This document shows positions 53,171-61,915 of a DNA stretch of 64,000 bases, piece after piece. A program made the position numbers and the translations under genes. Under the pieces are notes generated by a model, which made no database searches, had not been told where the DNA came from, and was given only the letters and a program-made list of their open reading frames with translations. The stretch is from CAG-791 sp963596015. GTDB lineage: Bacteria; Bacillota; Clostridia; Lachnospirales; Lachnospiraceae. Each line of letters begins with the position of its first letter. The stretch's first letter is position 1. The DNA lies in the NCBI GenBank assembly GCA_963596015.1, contig CAVBJS010000005.1, forward strand, positions 12,822 through 76,821, written 5' to 3'.

Positions 53171-53947
53171 ATGGGATTTGTTAAATATGAGACAGAGGGT
53201 GCGGTAGGTATCATTACCATCGATCGCCCGAAGGCATTAAATGCGTTAAATTCCGAAGTATTAGATGACCTGAACGCAGTGATCGACGGCGTGGATGTAG
53301 AGACCATCCGTTGCCTGATCCTGACCGGCGAGGGTGAGAAGTCCTTCGTAGCAGGCGCAGATATCGGCGAGATGAGCAACCTGACCGTAGCAGAGGGCAC
53401 CGCTTTCGGTAAGAAGGGCAACGATGTGTTCCGCAAGCTGGAGACCTTCCCTCTTCCGGTGATCGCTGCTGTAAACGGCTTTGCATTAGGTGGCGGCTGC
53501 GAGCTTTCCATGAGCTGCGATATCCGTATCTGCTCTGACAATGCTGTATTCGGTCAGCCTGAGGTTGGCCTTGGCATTACCCCCGGCTTCGGCGGTACCC
53601 AGAGACTGGCACGTATCGTTGGCCCCGGCATGGCTAAGCAGATGATCTACACCGCACGCAACATCAAGGCTGACGAAGCCCTTCGTATCGGTCTGGTGAA
53701 TGCTGTTTATACCCAGGAAGAACTGCTTCCTGCAGCAAAGAAGATGGCAGCAGGCATCGCAAAGAATGCTCCCATCGCAGTACGCAACTGCAAGAAGGCT
53801 ATCAACGACGGCCTTGAGGTGGGTATGGATGATGCGATCGTCATCGAGGAGAATCTCTTCGGCGCATGCTTCGAGACCCACGATCAGAAGGAAGGCATGG
53901 GCGCATTCCTTGAGAAGCGTAAGGAAAAGGAATTCCTTAACAAGTAA
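53171..53947 (+). CDS. crt: 3-hydroxybutyryl-CoA dehydratase (crotonase)
   Basis: A 258-residue enoyl-CoA hydratase family protein that dehydrates 3-hydroxybutyryl-CoA to crotonyl-CoA. The CoA-binding and oxyanion motifs are seen in FVAGADIGEM and FALGGGCELSMSCDIRI, with catalytic Glu residues in the usual positions (GCELS and QPEVGLGITPGFGGTQRLAR). It follows thlA by 112 bp. The 187 bp after it include a CTGTCAAC/GTTGACAG stem and another GC stem, but no clear terminator. Confidence 0.96.
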   Translation: MGFVKYETEGAVGIITIDRPKALNALNSEVLDDLNAVIDGVDVETIRCLILTGEGEKSFVAGADIGEMSNLTVAEGTAFGKKGNDVFRKLETFPLPVIAAVNGFALGGGCELSMSCDIRICSDNAVFGQPEVGLGITPGFGGTQRLARIVGPGMAKQMIYTARNIKADEALRIGLVNAVYTQEELLPAAKKMAAGIAKNAPIAVRNCKKAINDGLEVGMDDAIVIEENLFGACFETHDQKEGMGAFLEKRKEKEFLNK

Positions 53948-54134
53948 GTTACAAGACCAAAGTGAAAAACAGCTTACCGGGACTGCTGCTACGGCGCCGG
54001 TCAGGAGGTTCTGTCAACGCGGTTGACAGGGGACTTTGCCGGATCGTTTCCAGGGAGACGGTCCGGATGGCTGTTTGATATATTTTTCTTATAGGTTCGT
54101 AAACATCCTATTATAAAAAACAGGAGGAAAAGAA

Positions 54135-55007
54135 ATGAAGGTAGGTGTTATCGGCGCAGGAACCATGGGCCAGGGCATTGCAAAAGCTTTCGCACAGACC
54201 GAGGGCTATGAAGTTGCACTTTGCGACATCAAGCAGGAATGGGCGCAGGGCGGCAAGGACAAGATCGCCAAGGGCTATGCAAGACTGGTAGAAAAAGGAA
54301 AGTTAGAGCAGGCAGCTGTAGATGCTATCCTTGCAAAGATCACTCCCGGTCTTAAGGAAGATCTGTGCGCAGACTGCGACCTGATCGTGGAAGCTGCTTT
54401 CGAGAACATGGAAGTTAAGAAGACCACCTTTGCTGAGCTGGACAAGATCGCAAAGCCGGAGTGCATTTTTGCATCCAACACTTCTTCCCTTTCCATCACA
54501 GAGATCGGCAATGGCCTGAACCGTCCTATGGTAGGCATGCACTTCTTCAATCCCGCTGACAGAATGAAGCTCATCGAGGTTATCGCAGGCGTGAACACCC
54601 CTGTAGAGACTGTAGATGCCATCAAGAAGATCTCTGCAGAGATCGGCAAGACCCCTGTACAGGTTAACGAGGCAGCAGGTTTCGTAGTAAACAGAATCCT
54701 GATCCCTATGATCAACGAAGCTGCATTCATCAAGATGGAAGGCGTTTCCAACATCGCCGGCATCGATGCTGCTATGAAGCTGGGTGCTAATCACCCCATG
54801 GGACCCCTGGAGCTGGGCGACTTTGTAGGTCTTGATATCTGCCTTGCTATCATGGACGTTCTTTACAACGAGACCGGTGACAGCAAGTACCGCGCATGCC
54901 CGCTGATCAGAAAGATGGTTCGCGGCGGCAATCTGGGTGTTAAGTCCGGCAAGGGCTTCTATGTATACAACCCTGATCGCACCAAGACCCCTGTAGACGA
55001 GTTATAA
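54135..55007 (+). CDS. hbd: 3-hydroxybutyryl-CoA dehydrogenase
   Basis: A 290-residue NAD(P)-dependent enzyme reducing acetoacetyl-CoA to 3-hydroxybutyryl-CoA. N-terminal Rossmann motif GVIGAGTMGQGIA; SNTSSLSITEI; catalytic His in GMHFFNPADRMKLIEV; C-terminal helical domain with NRILIPMINEA. AGGAGGAAAAG precedes the ATG. Third gene of the operon. Confidence 0.97.
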   Translation: MKVGVIGAGTMGQGIAKAFAQTEGYEVALCDIKQEWAQGGKDKIAKGYARLVEKGKLEQAAVDAILAKITPGLKEDLCADCDLIVEAAFENMEVKKTTFAELDKIAKPECIFASNTSSLSITEIGNGLNRPMVGMHFFNPADRMKLIEVIAGVNTPVETVDAIKKISAEIGKTPVQVNEAAGFVVNRILIPMINEAAFIKMEGVSNIAGIDAAMKLGANHPMGPLELGDFVGLDICLAIMDVLYNETGDSKYRACPLIRKMVRGGNLGVKSGKGFYVYNPDRTKTPVDEL

Positions 55008-55029
55008 AATAAAAGGAGATATATATATC

Positions 55030-56184
55030 ATGGATTTTACTTTAGATAAGAAACATGAGATGGCTAGACGCCTGTTCAAGGAGTTTGCAGAGAACGAAGC
55101 AAAGCCGCTTGCACAGGAAGTCGACGAGACCGAGATTTTCCCCAGAGAGACCGTGACCAAGATGGCTAAGGCTGGCTTCCTTGGTATTCCGGTTGACAAG
55201 AAGTACGGCGGACAGGGCTGCGATCCTCTGACCTATGCAATGTGCGTAGAGGAGCTTTCCAAGTGCTGCGCTACCACCGGCGTTATCGTTTCCGCACATA
55301 CCTCTCTTTGCTGCGATCCCATCGCTACCTATGGTACCGAGGATCAGAAGCAGAAGTACTTAGTACCCCTTGCAAAGGGTGAGAAGCTGGGCGCATTCGG
55401 TCTGACCGAGCCCGGTGCAGGTACTGACGCACAGGGCGTACAGACCAAGGCTGTTTTAGACGGCGATGAGTATGTATTAAACGGCTCCAAGATCTTCATC
55501 ACCAACGGTAAGGAAGCAGACATCTATGTTATCTTTGCTATTACCGACATCAAGGTAGATCCCAAGGGACGTAAGAAGAAACTCTTCTCCGCTTTCATCG
55601 TTGAGAAGGGCACACCCGGCTTCACCTTCGGTACCAAGGAGAAGAAGATGGGTATCCGTGGTTCCTCCACTTATGAGCTGATCTTCACAGACTGCAGAAT
55701 CCCCAAGGAGAATATGTTAGGACCTGCAGGCAAGGGCTTTGCGATCGCAATGCACACCCTGGACGGCGGCCGTATCGGTATCGCTGCACAGGCTCTGGGT
55801 ATCGCAGAGGGCGCTCTGGATCGTACCATCGAGTATGTTAAGGAGCGTAAGCAGTTCGGCAGACCCATCGGCGCATTCCAGAACACCCAGTTCGAACTGG
55901 CTAACATGGCTACCAAGGTTAAGGCAGCACAGATGCTGGTTTACCGCGCAGCTATGGCAAAGGCTACCCAGCAGAGCTACTCTGTAGAGGCAGCTATGGC
56001 TAAGCTCTTCGCAGCAGAGGTTGCTATGGAAGTTACCACCAAGGCTGTACAGCTTCACGGCGGTTACGGCTACACCAGAGAGTACGATGTTGAGCGCATG
56101 ATGCGTGATGCTAAGATCACCGAGATCTACGAAGGCACCAGCGAAGTACAGAGAATGGTTATTTCCGGCGCATTACTTAAATAA
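55030..56184 (+). CDS. bcd: Butyryl-CoA dehydrogenase
   Basis: A 384-residue acyl-CoA dehydrogenase with FAD that reduces crotonyl-CoA to butyryl-CoA. Signatures: GAFGLTEPGAGTDAQG, ITNGKEADIYVIFA, QLHGGYGYTREYDVERMMRDAKI and the catalytic Glu in IYEGTSEVQR. In Clostridia this enzyme works with EtfAB in flavin-based electron bifurcation, driving ferredoxin reduction. It lies 22 bp after hbd and 17 bp before etfB. Confidence 0.97.
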   Translation: MDFTLDKKHEMARRLFKEFAENEAKPLAQEVDETEIFPRETVTKMAKAGFLGIPVDKKYGGQGCDPLTYAMCVEELSKCCATTGVIVSAHTSLCCDPIATYGTEDQKQKYLVPLAKGEKLGAFGLTEPGAGTDAQGVQTKAVLDGDEYVLNGSKIFITNGKEADIYVIFAITDIKVDPKGRKKKLFSAFIVEKGTPGFTFGTKEKKMGIRGSSTYELIFTDCRIPKENMLGPAGKGFAIAMHTLDGGRIGIAAQALGIAEGALDRTIEYVKERKQFGRPIGAFQNTQFELANMATKVKAAQMLVYRAAMAKATQQSYSVEAAMAKLFAAEVAMEVTTKAVQLHGGYGYTREYDVERMMRDAKITEIYEGTSEVQRMVISGALLK

Positions 56185-56201
56185 GAAGGAGAGATTACAC
56201 A

Positions 56202-56987
56202 ATGAAAATCGTTGTTTGTATTAAACAGGTACCGGATACAAAGGGCGGCGTACAGTTCAATCCGGACGGAACGTTAAACAGAGCAGCCATGATGACCATC
56301 ATGAACCCGGATGACAAGGCTGGTCTGGAAGCAGCGCTGGAGATCAAGGATAAGTATGGCGCAGAGGTTACCGTAGTGACCATGGGCCTTCCCAAGGCAG
56401 ATGAGGTTCTCAGAGAGGCACTGGCTATGGGCGCAGACAAGGGCATCCTGGTAACAGACCGCGTACTGGGCGGCGCAGATACCTGGGCTACTTCCCAGAC
56501 CATCGCAGGCGCTATCCGCAATCTGGAGTATGATCTGATCATCACCGGCCGTCAGGCTATCGATGGTGATACTGCACAGGTTGGTCCTCAGATCTCCGAG
56601 CACCTGGGCATCCCGGTGATCAGCTATGCGCAGAAGATCGTAGACATCAAGGATGGCTACATCACCGTAGAGCGTCAGTTCGACGACAGATATCACGTGC
56701 TGAAGGCAAAAATGCCCTGCCTGATCACTGCTCTTTCCGAGCTTGACCAGCCTCGTTACATGACTCCCGGCGGAATCTTCGATGCTTATGATGCAGAGAT
56801 CACCGTATGGGGCAGAAATGACCTGAAGGACGTAGAAGACAGCAACCTCGGTCTGAAGGGTTCCCCGACCCAGATCGCAAAGGCATCCGACAAGGTTCGT
56901 AAGGGTGCAGGCGAGAAGGTTACACTCGACACTGCAGAGTCCGTAGATTACATCATGGGCAAGCTGAAAGAGAAGCACGTTATCTAA
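56202..56987 (+). CDS. etfB: Electron transfer flavoprotein beta subunit
   Basis: A 261-residue protein beginning MKIVVCIKQVPDTKGGVQF, with the EtfB patterns MNPDDKAGLEAALEIKDKYG and TGRQAIDGDTAQVGPQISEHLGIP. It binds the flavin thought to be the bifurcating site and takes electrons from NADH. AGAAGGAGAG precedes the ATG. It is followed 24 bp later by etfA. Confidence 0.97.
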   Translation: MKIVVCIKQVPDTKGGVQFNPDGTLNRAAMMTIMNPDDKAGLEAALEIKDKYGAEVTVVTMGLPKADEVLREALAMGADKGILVTDRVLGGADTWATSQTIAGAIRNLEYDLIITGRQAIDGDTAQVGPQISEHLGIPVISYAQKIVDIKDGYITVERQFDDRYHVLKAKMPCLITALSELDQPRYMTPGGIFDAYDAEITVWGRNDLKDVEDSNLGLKGSPTQIAKASDKVRKGAGEKVTLDTAESVDYIMGKLKEKHVI

Positions 56988-57011
56988 TATTGGGTAAAGG
57001 AGCCATATAAA

Positions 57012-58058
57012 ATGACACAGAATATTGAAGAATATAAAGGCGTATTTATCTTTGCGCAGCAGGTTGACAATAAGCTGGACAACATCGCTTTAGAGCTTGT
57101 TGGCAAGGCAAAGGACCTGGCAAAGGACTTACAGACAAATGTGACCGCTGTTCTGGTTGGTTCTGATGTAAAGGACCTGTGCGACGAGCTGGCTGAGTAC
57201 GGTGCAGACAGAGTCATCCTCATCGATGATCCTGAGCTGAAGGAGTACAGAACAGAGCCCTATGCACATGCACTGGCATCTGCCATCAAGGAGTACAAGC
57301 CGGAGATCATGCTGGTAGGCGCTACCGCTATCGGCCGTGACCTTGGCCCTCGTGTTTCCGCTCGTGTACACACCGGTCTGACCGCTGACTGCACACAGTT
57401 AGAGGTTGGTGATTTCCCGATCAATCCTATCCCCGGCAGAGAGCAGAAGCATGGCCAGCTGCTGATGACCCGTCCTGCATTCGGCGGCAACACCATCGCT
57501 ACCATCGCTTGCCCTGAGTTCCGTCCTCAGATGGCTACCGTTCGTCCCGGCGTTATGCAGAAGGCAGAGCGCGTAGAGGGTGCAAAGGCTGAGATCATCG
57601 AGTTCAACCCTGGCTTTACCCCGGATGACAAGTATGTAGAGATCCTGGAGATCGTAAAGAACGCAAAGACCACTGCTGATATCATGGAAGCAAAGATCCT
57701 GGTATCCGGCGGCCGTGGCGTTGGTTCCGAAGAGAACTTCAAGCTCCTGGACGACCTGGCAGAAGTACTGGGCGGCACCGTAAGCTGCTCTCGTGCAGTA
57801 GTAGATGCAGGCTGGAAGTCCAAGGATCTGCAGGTAGGTCAGACCGGTAAGACCGTTCGTCCTCACGTATACTTTGCAATCGGTATCTCCGGTGCTATCC
57901 AGCATCTGGCAGGTATGGAAGAGTCCGATATCATCATCGCTATCAATAAGGATGAGAACGCACCGATCTTTGACGTAGCTGACTACGGCATCGTAGGTGA
58001 CCTGAACAAGGTTGTTCCGGCTCTGACCGAGAAACTGAAGGCTGAGCTTGGCAAGTAA
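57012..58058 (+). CDS. etfA: Electron transfer flavoprotein alpha subunit
   Basis: A 348-residue protein with a variable N-terminal domain and a conserved FAD-binding C-terminus (VSGGRGVGSEENFKLLDDLAEVLGG, SRAVVDAGWKSKDLQVGQTGKTVRPHVYFAIGISGAIQHLAGM, INKDENAPIFDVADYGIVGDL). With EtfB and Bcd it links crotonyl-CoA reduction to ferredoxin. It is the last gene of the operon; a terminator follows. Butyrate release genes (but, or ptb-buk) are not in the window. Confidence 0.97.
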   Translation: MTQNIEEYKGVFIFAQQVDNKLDNIALELVGKAKDLAKDLQTNVTAVLVGSDVKDLCDELAEYGADRVILIDDPELKEYRTEPYAHALASAIKEYKPEIMLVGATAIGRDLGPRVSARVHTGLTADCTQLEVGDFPINPIPGREQKHGQLLMTRPAFGGNTIATIACPEFRPQMATVRPGVMQKAERVEGAKAEIIEFNPGFTPDDKYVEILEIVKNAKTTADIMEAKILVSGGRGVGSEENFKLLDDLAEVLGGTVSCSRAVVDAGWKSKDLQVGQTGKTVRPHVYFAIGISGAIQHLAGMEESDIIIAINKDENAPIFDVADYGIVGDLNKVVPALTEKLKAELGK

Positions 58059-58140
58059 AAGATCGTAAGATCTTGTGGCTGTTTGCAGCGGACGCTGTGA
58101 ACGCCGATCATGTTAAAAGAATGCCTACAGGCACATAAAA

Positions 58141-58181
58141 ACAGAGGAGTCATGATGATGGATCATGGCTCCTCTGTTTTG
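58141..58181 (+). terminator. Terminator of the butyrate operon
   Basis: ACAGAGGAGTCATGAT pairs with ATCATGGCTCCTCTGT (one mismatch), followed by TTT. It lies 82 bp after etfA. Confidence 0.85.
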
Positions 58182-58284
58182 CTATCCATAGCCTTGGCGA
58201 TCAGTTAAGGAATATTGTCAGGTCAGCACATGCGCAATGATGCAGGCTTGCATACAGACCTGTATTCAGATATTACCTTCAGGT

Positions 58285-59154
58285 TCAAATGTTACTTCTG
58301 GAAATAAGATACGGAAGTGCCTGCTCGAAGTTTACGCCGTACCAGCGTCTGTTCGGATCCTCCATGGTGCAGCGGATGCATTCTAAGACGAAGTCTACGG
58401 CCAGCTGCATGGCTTCCTGCATAGGCAGCCCCTTGGTCAGTGCACCCACCATACAGCTGGCGAAGAGATCGCCGGTGCCGTGGAAACGGACGGGGAGCTG
58501 TTTGTTATAGGCCTCCAGGAAAGTGTCATTGGCGCTGTCATAGCACAGAACCCCTAAATCATCTCCGTGATGGAAACCGGTCATGAGCACATAGCCGGCA
58601 CTGGAAGGAGACTTCTGGGCTGCCATTTTCCGCAGCATTTCTTTGATGAAGCTTTCCTCATAATCCTCCCGGTAGGGGGTATCTGTCAGCAGGCAAAGCT
58701 CCGTGAGATTAGGGACTACCACATCGGCCTCTGCGCACAGAGATTTCATGGCAGTGACAAAGTCATCGGTAAAGCCGGCGTAAAGAGCACCGTTGTCTGC
58801 CATAGCCGGATCCACGAAACGGATGGTATGGGAGAAACAACCGGAAGCAGCGGTGTTTATCGTAGTAAAGTCCTCGAACATGGATTTTACCAGTTCGATC
58901 TGTCGAGGAGAGCCCAGGTAACCGCTGTAGATGGCATCAAAGGCAAAGCCTTCCTTTTTCCAGTGGGCGGTGATGCCGGGGATATCCTCTGTCAGGTCCC
59001 GGAAGGTAAAGCCGGAGAAGGCGGTATGGGTGGAGAGTACAGCGGTGGGAATGACAGCGGTCTCGATACCGATGGCGGAGATGACCGGCAGGGCCACGGT
59101 AAGAGAACACCGGCCGACGCAGGAGATATCCTGGATAGTTGCAATTCTTTTCAT
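58285..59154 (-). CDS. pdxY: Pyridoxamine/pyridoxal kinase
   Basis: A 289-residue ribokinase-fold protein that phosphorylates vitamin B6 forms in salvage to pyridoxal phosphate. It starts MKRIATIQDISCVGRCSLTVALPVISAIG and has AVLSTHTAF, GYLGSPRQ, VVPNLTELCLLT and the anion-hole/catalytic motif FHGTGDLFAS with the catalytic Asp. Monocistronic and convergent with the butyrate operon. The symbol is by family; PdxY and PdxK are hard to separate by eye. Confidence 0.9.
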   Translation of the reverse strand: MKRIATIQDISCVGRCSLTVALPVISAIGIETAVIPTAVLSTHTAFSGFTFRDLTEDIPGITAHWKKEGFAFDAIYSGYLGSPRQIELVKSMFEDFTTINTAASGCFSHTIRFVDPAMADNGALYAGFTDDFVTAMKSLCAEADVVVPNLTELCLLTDTPYREDYEESFIKEMLRKMAAQKSPSSAGYVLMTGFHHGDDLGVLCYDSANDTFLEAYNKQLPVRFHGTGDLFASCMVGALTKGLPMQEAMQLAVDFVLECIRCTMEDPNRRWYGVNFEQALPYLISRSNI

Positions 59155-59344
59155 GCGTTTGAGAGGATCCTTTCTTTATTTGTTTTTGGCAGTAGTATGC
59201 CGACTTTATCTGTTTTATGAGGCAAAGCATTGCTTCATGTTTACACCGGATGCGTGTAGATATTGACGAATATAGCAAATAAATGGCTTGGTCGCAAACG
59301 CCATATTAGAAAGAAACGAGCATGCCATTTTGGAAAAATGAAAT

Positions 59345-59373
59345 TTGACGTTGCCTAAAAGCCTTACTATAAT
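59345..59373 (+). promoter_or_regulatory. Promoter of the ybaK transcript
   Basis: TTGACG (59345-59350) and TATAAT (59368-59373) are 17 bases apart. The roughly 185-base leader consists mostly of two partial copies of the multi-hairpin element. Confidence 0.75.
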
Positions 59374-59419
59374 GAGATCGTTACGGAGTAAAAACACATC
59401 ATCCGTGACGGACGTATTA

Positions 59420-59559
59420 TGGTGAAGAATTCGTCCGCACGAAATTCTCCTCTACTCACGGCGCTATAACGGTCTGCGGCATCAATGCGGAGCGCATCGG
59501 AGGATCGCCTGCGGGAAATTTTCCTCACGTAGCCGCAAACAAGCTGCGGCATAGGAAGG
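59420..59559 (+). repeat. Multi-hairpin dispersed element, two partial copies in tandem
   Basis: The first part has GAAGAATTCG and CGAAATTCTCC (59424-59452). The second repeats the order GCATCAATGC, CATCGGAGGATCGCC with GGGAAATTTTCCTC, then GCCGCAAACAAGCTGCGGC (59532-59550), ending in AGGAAGGTAACT directly before the ybaK ATG. Confidence 0.75.
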
Positions 59560-59564
59560 TAACT

Positions 59565-60059
59565 ATGGCTAAGAAACAACAGGAAGTAAAGACCAATGCA
59601 ATGCGGATTTTGGACAGGGCCGGAATTGCCTATACCCATGAATCCTATGAGCCGGAGGGAGAGTTCACCGATGGCATTCATACGGCAGACCGGCTGGGAT
59701 TGCCCCATGAGCAGGTGTTCAAGACGCTGGTGACACTGGGAGCTGATAAGCAGCACTATGTTTTTGTGATCCCCATCGAAAAAGAACTGGATCTGAAAAA
59801 GTGTGCCAAGTCTGTGGGGGTAAAGTCGGTGGCCATGATCCATGTCAAAGAGCTTTTTGATCTGACAGGCTATGTCCGGGGTGGCTGTACCTCCATCGGC
59901 ATGAAAAAGGCCTTTGTCACCAGGATCGACCAAAGCGCACAGCAGCAGGATAAGATCTATATCAGCGGCGGTCGCATCGGCTGCCAGATCTGCTTGGCAC
60001 CCGGCGACCTGGTAAAGGTGGCCCATAAAGCGGATTTTGCAGATTTGACTATGGAATAG
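59565..60059 (+). CDS. ybaK: YbaK-type Cys-tRNA(Pro) deacylase
   Basis: A 164-residue protein of the YbaK/INS editing family, which hydrolyses cysteine wrongly attached to tRNA-Pro. Visible motifs: GLPHEQVFKTLV, FVIPIEKELDLKKCAKSVG with the conserved Lys, GGCTSIGMKK and YISGGRIGCQICLAPGDL. AGGAAGGT lies 5 bases before the ATG and is itself the end of a dispersed repeat. Between this gene and mtnA (165 bp) I see no gene. Confidence 0.92.
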   Translation: MAKKQQEVKTNAMRILDRAGIAYTHESYEPEGEFTDGIHTADRLGLPHEQVFKTLVTLGADKQHYVFVIPIEKELDLKKCAKSVGVKSVAMIHVKELFDLTGYVRGGCTSIGMKKAFVTRIDQSAQQQDKIYISGGRIGCQICLAPGDLVKVAHKADFADLTME

Positions 60060-60224
60060 GGCTGTTGTTCATACATCAGCCAAGAGACAGGATCGGACCG
60101 CCTGACCGACGGCCGGACAGTAGCCAGTAGCCGGAACAGGCAGCAGAACATATGGGGAATCGGGTGCATGTGGCAAAATATCCCTCAACAATGCGATAAC
60201 AGACAATAATGGAAGGAATTAACC

Positions 60225-61361
60225 GTGGAAAAAAACGAAAAGAGTATTCTGGATTATGAAACCGTGGAACTTTTAGATGAGCAGGACGCAGTGCAGATCA
60301 TTGACCAGACCAAGCTGCCCGGCAAAACAGAACTGATCCTGTTAAAGACGGCCCAGGAAATGTGGGATGCCATTTATCTGCTGCAGGTGCGGGGAGCACC
60401 GGCTATCGGCGTATGCGCAGCTATGAGCATTTATATCCTGACCAAGGCCGTACAGGTAGAAGAGGATGTGCCGGAGAAGCATGATGAGAACTTTGCCATT
60501 CTGAAGGCGGAGTTTGAAAAGCAGAAAGACTATCTGGATTCCTCCAGACCCACCGCAGTGAATCTGTCCTGGGCTTTAAAGCGTATGGAAAAAGTCTTTC
60601 TTGCCTGTGGTGAGAAGAAAGAGATGACCATGGCCAAGATCAAGGAGCGGCTGCGGGAAGAGGCAGAGGAGATCAAGCGGGAGGATATTGATGTATGCCG
60701 CCGCATCGGAGAAAACGGTCTTACTCTGGTAAAGCCGGGGGATGGTATCCTCACCCATTGCAATGCGGGAAAACTGGCGGCCTGCAAATATGGCATGGCG
60801 ACAGCGCCCGTCTATCTGGGACAGGAGCGGGGGTATGGTCTGCATGTCTATGCAGATGAGACAAGACCGCTGCTGCAGGGAGCACGCCTGACCGCTTACG
60901 AGCTGCAGTCCGCGGGCGTGGATGTCACAGTCCAGTGTGACAATATGTCCGGTTCCCTGATGCGGGAAGGAAAGGTACAGGCGGTCTTTGTGGGATGTGA
61001 CCGGGTAGCTGCCAATGGCGATACAGCCAACAAAATCGGAACCAGTATGGTGGCTATTGCAGCCAAGCGGTACGGCGTTCCTTTTTATGTATGTGCCCCT
61101 ACTTCCACCATCGACATGTCCCTTTCTGACGGCAGCCAGATCGTCATCGAGCAGAGAAAGCCGGAGGAAGTGACGGAAATGTGGTATCAGGAGCGGATGG
61201 CACCGGAAGGCGTAAAGGTATACAATCCCGCCTTTGATGTGACAGACAATGATCTCATTGATGGAATCGTCACAGAGTTTGGCATAGCAAGAGCGCCGTA
61301 TACCGAATCCCTGAAGGAGATTTTCCGGCTGAAGGAAGAAAGTGCAGCAGCTGTACAGTAA
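60225..61361 (+). CDS. mtnA: MtnA-like sugar-phosphate isomerase
   Basis: A 378-residue protein starting at GTG with GGAAGGA upstream. It matches S-methyl-5-thioribose-1-phosphate isomerase: RGAPAIGVCAAMSIY, catalytic Cys179 in THCNAGKLA, DNMSGSLM, and the second acid residue in VGCDRVAANGDTANKIGT. In methionine salvage it converts methylthioribose-1-phosphate to the ribulose form. No other salvage genes (mtnK, mtnB and so on) are nearby, so it could serve a partial route such as 5-deoxyribose or methylthio-alkane metabolism, or be a related ribose-1,5-bisphosphate isomerase. Confidence 0.88.
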   Translation: MEKNEKSILDYETVELLDEQDAVQIIDQTKLPGKTELILLKTAQEMWDAIYLLQVRGAPAIGVCAAMSIYILTKAVQVEEDVPEKHDENFAILKAEFEKQKDYLDSSRPTAVNLSWALKRMEKVFLACGEKKEMTMAKIKERLREEAEEIKREDIDVCRRIGENGLTLVKPGDGILTHCNAGKLAACKYGMATAPVYLGQERGYGLHVYADETRPLLQGARLTAYELQSAGVDVTVQCDNMSGSLMREGKVQAVFVGCDRVAANGDTANKIGTSMVAIAAKRYGVPFYVCAPTSTIDMSLSDGSQIVIEQRKPEEVTEMWYQERMAPEGVKVYNPAFDVTDNDLIDGIVTEFGIARAPYTESLKEIFRLKEESAAAVQ

Positions 61362-61435
61362 GCTGGTATACAGACTTCAAGCAGGGATGTGGGAACTGTA
61401 ACCTGGATGATGTATGAGCAGTGATTGGTAAGTTA

Positions 61436-61476
61436 GAGTTCAGATATCCACCGCCTGGTGGGGGATGAACTGTGAT
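61436..61476. repeat. Possible degenerate TTCAGA-family element
   Basis: AGAGTTCAGATATCCACC returns loosely as GGGGGATGAACTGTGATAT. Pairing is imperfect. It lies between mtnA and the tRNA promoter. Confidence 0.4.
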
Positions 61477-61512
61477 ATCGATAACGGAAATTATTGTTTT
61501 TTAAAAAAATCC

Positions 61513-61541
61513 TTGACATAGGATCGAACTTCGATTATCAT
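61513..61541 (+). promoter_or_regulatory. tRNA promoter
   Basis: TTGACA (61513-61518) and TATCAT (61536-61541) are 17 bases apart, 42 bp before the tRNA. Confidence 0.8.
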
Positions 61542-61583
61542 ATGTATTGCTGTGACGGAGATATGAATCCGATCGCAGGAAAT

Positions 61584-61657
61584 GTATGTGTAGCTCAGCT
61601 GGATAGAGCGTCTGGCTACGGACCAGAAGGTCGCGAGTTCGAATCTTGTCACATACA
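61584..61657 (+). tRNA. tRNA-Arg (anticodon ACG)
   Basis: A 74-nt cloverleaf: acceptor GTATGTG with CACATAC, D arm GCTC/GAGC, anticodon stem TCTGG/CCAGA with loop CTACGGA (ACG, read as ICG after deamination of A34), T arm with TTCGAAT, discriminator A. CCA is not encoded. It has its own promoter and terminator. Confidence 0.95.
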
Positions 61658-61664
61658 TTACAGA

Positions 61665-61698
61665 AACCGCAGAAGGTATTGCTTCTGCGGTTTTTTTT
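61665..61698 (+). terminator. Terminator of the tRNA gene
   Basis: AACCGCAGAAG pairs with CTTCTGCGGTT over a 6-base loop and runs into eight T. Confidence 0.95.
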
Positions 61699-61759
61699 GT
61701 AATAAAGACTTAGGTGATGCCCCGCGGAAGGATTTATACAGCTTTATAACGGTTACTTG

Positions 61760-61793
61760 CTGTTCAGCCGCCACTTGGCTGGCGGCCGAACAG
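61760..61793. repeat. TTCAGA-family short inverted repeat
   Basis: CTGTTCAGCCGCC returns as GGCGGCCGAACAG with one mismatch around ACTTGGCT, a minimal 34-bp copy. The remainder of 61794-61915 has no gene. Confidence 0.65.
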
Positions 61794-61915
61794 TGATCTA
61801 TAACTAAAAAACGCTAATAATAATACAAACTGGTCATGTAAACAGGACGGATCTTGCATATACTATACGCAATCCTGTTCATGATCATAACAGACCTGTG
61901 AAAGAGGGAGAGAAT

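Noticed and set aside
61494..61796. Plus-strand frame across the tRNA gene
   Set aside because: It covers the promoter, tRNA-Arg and terminator, which explain the sequence better.
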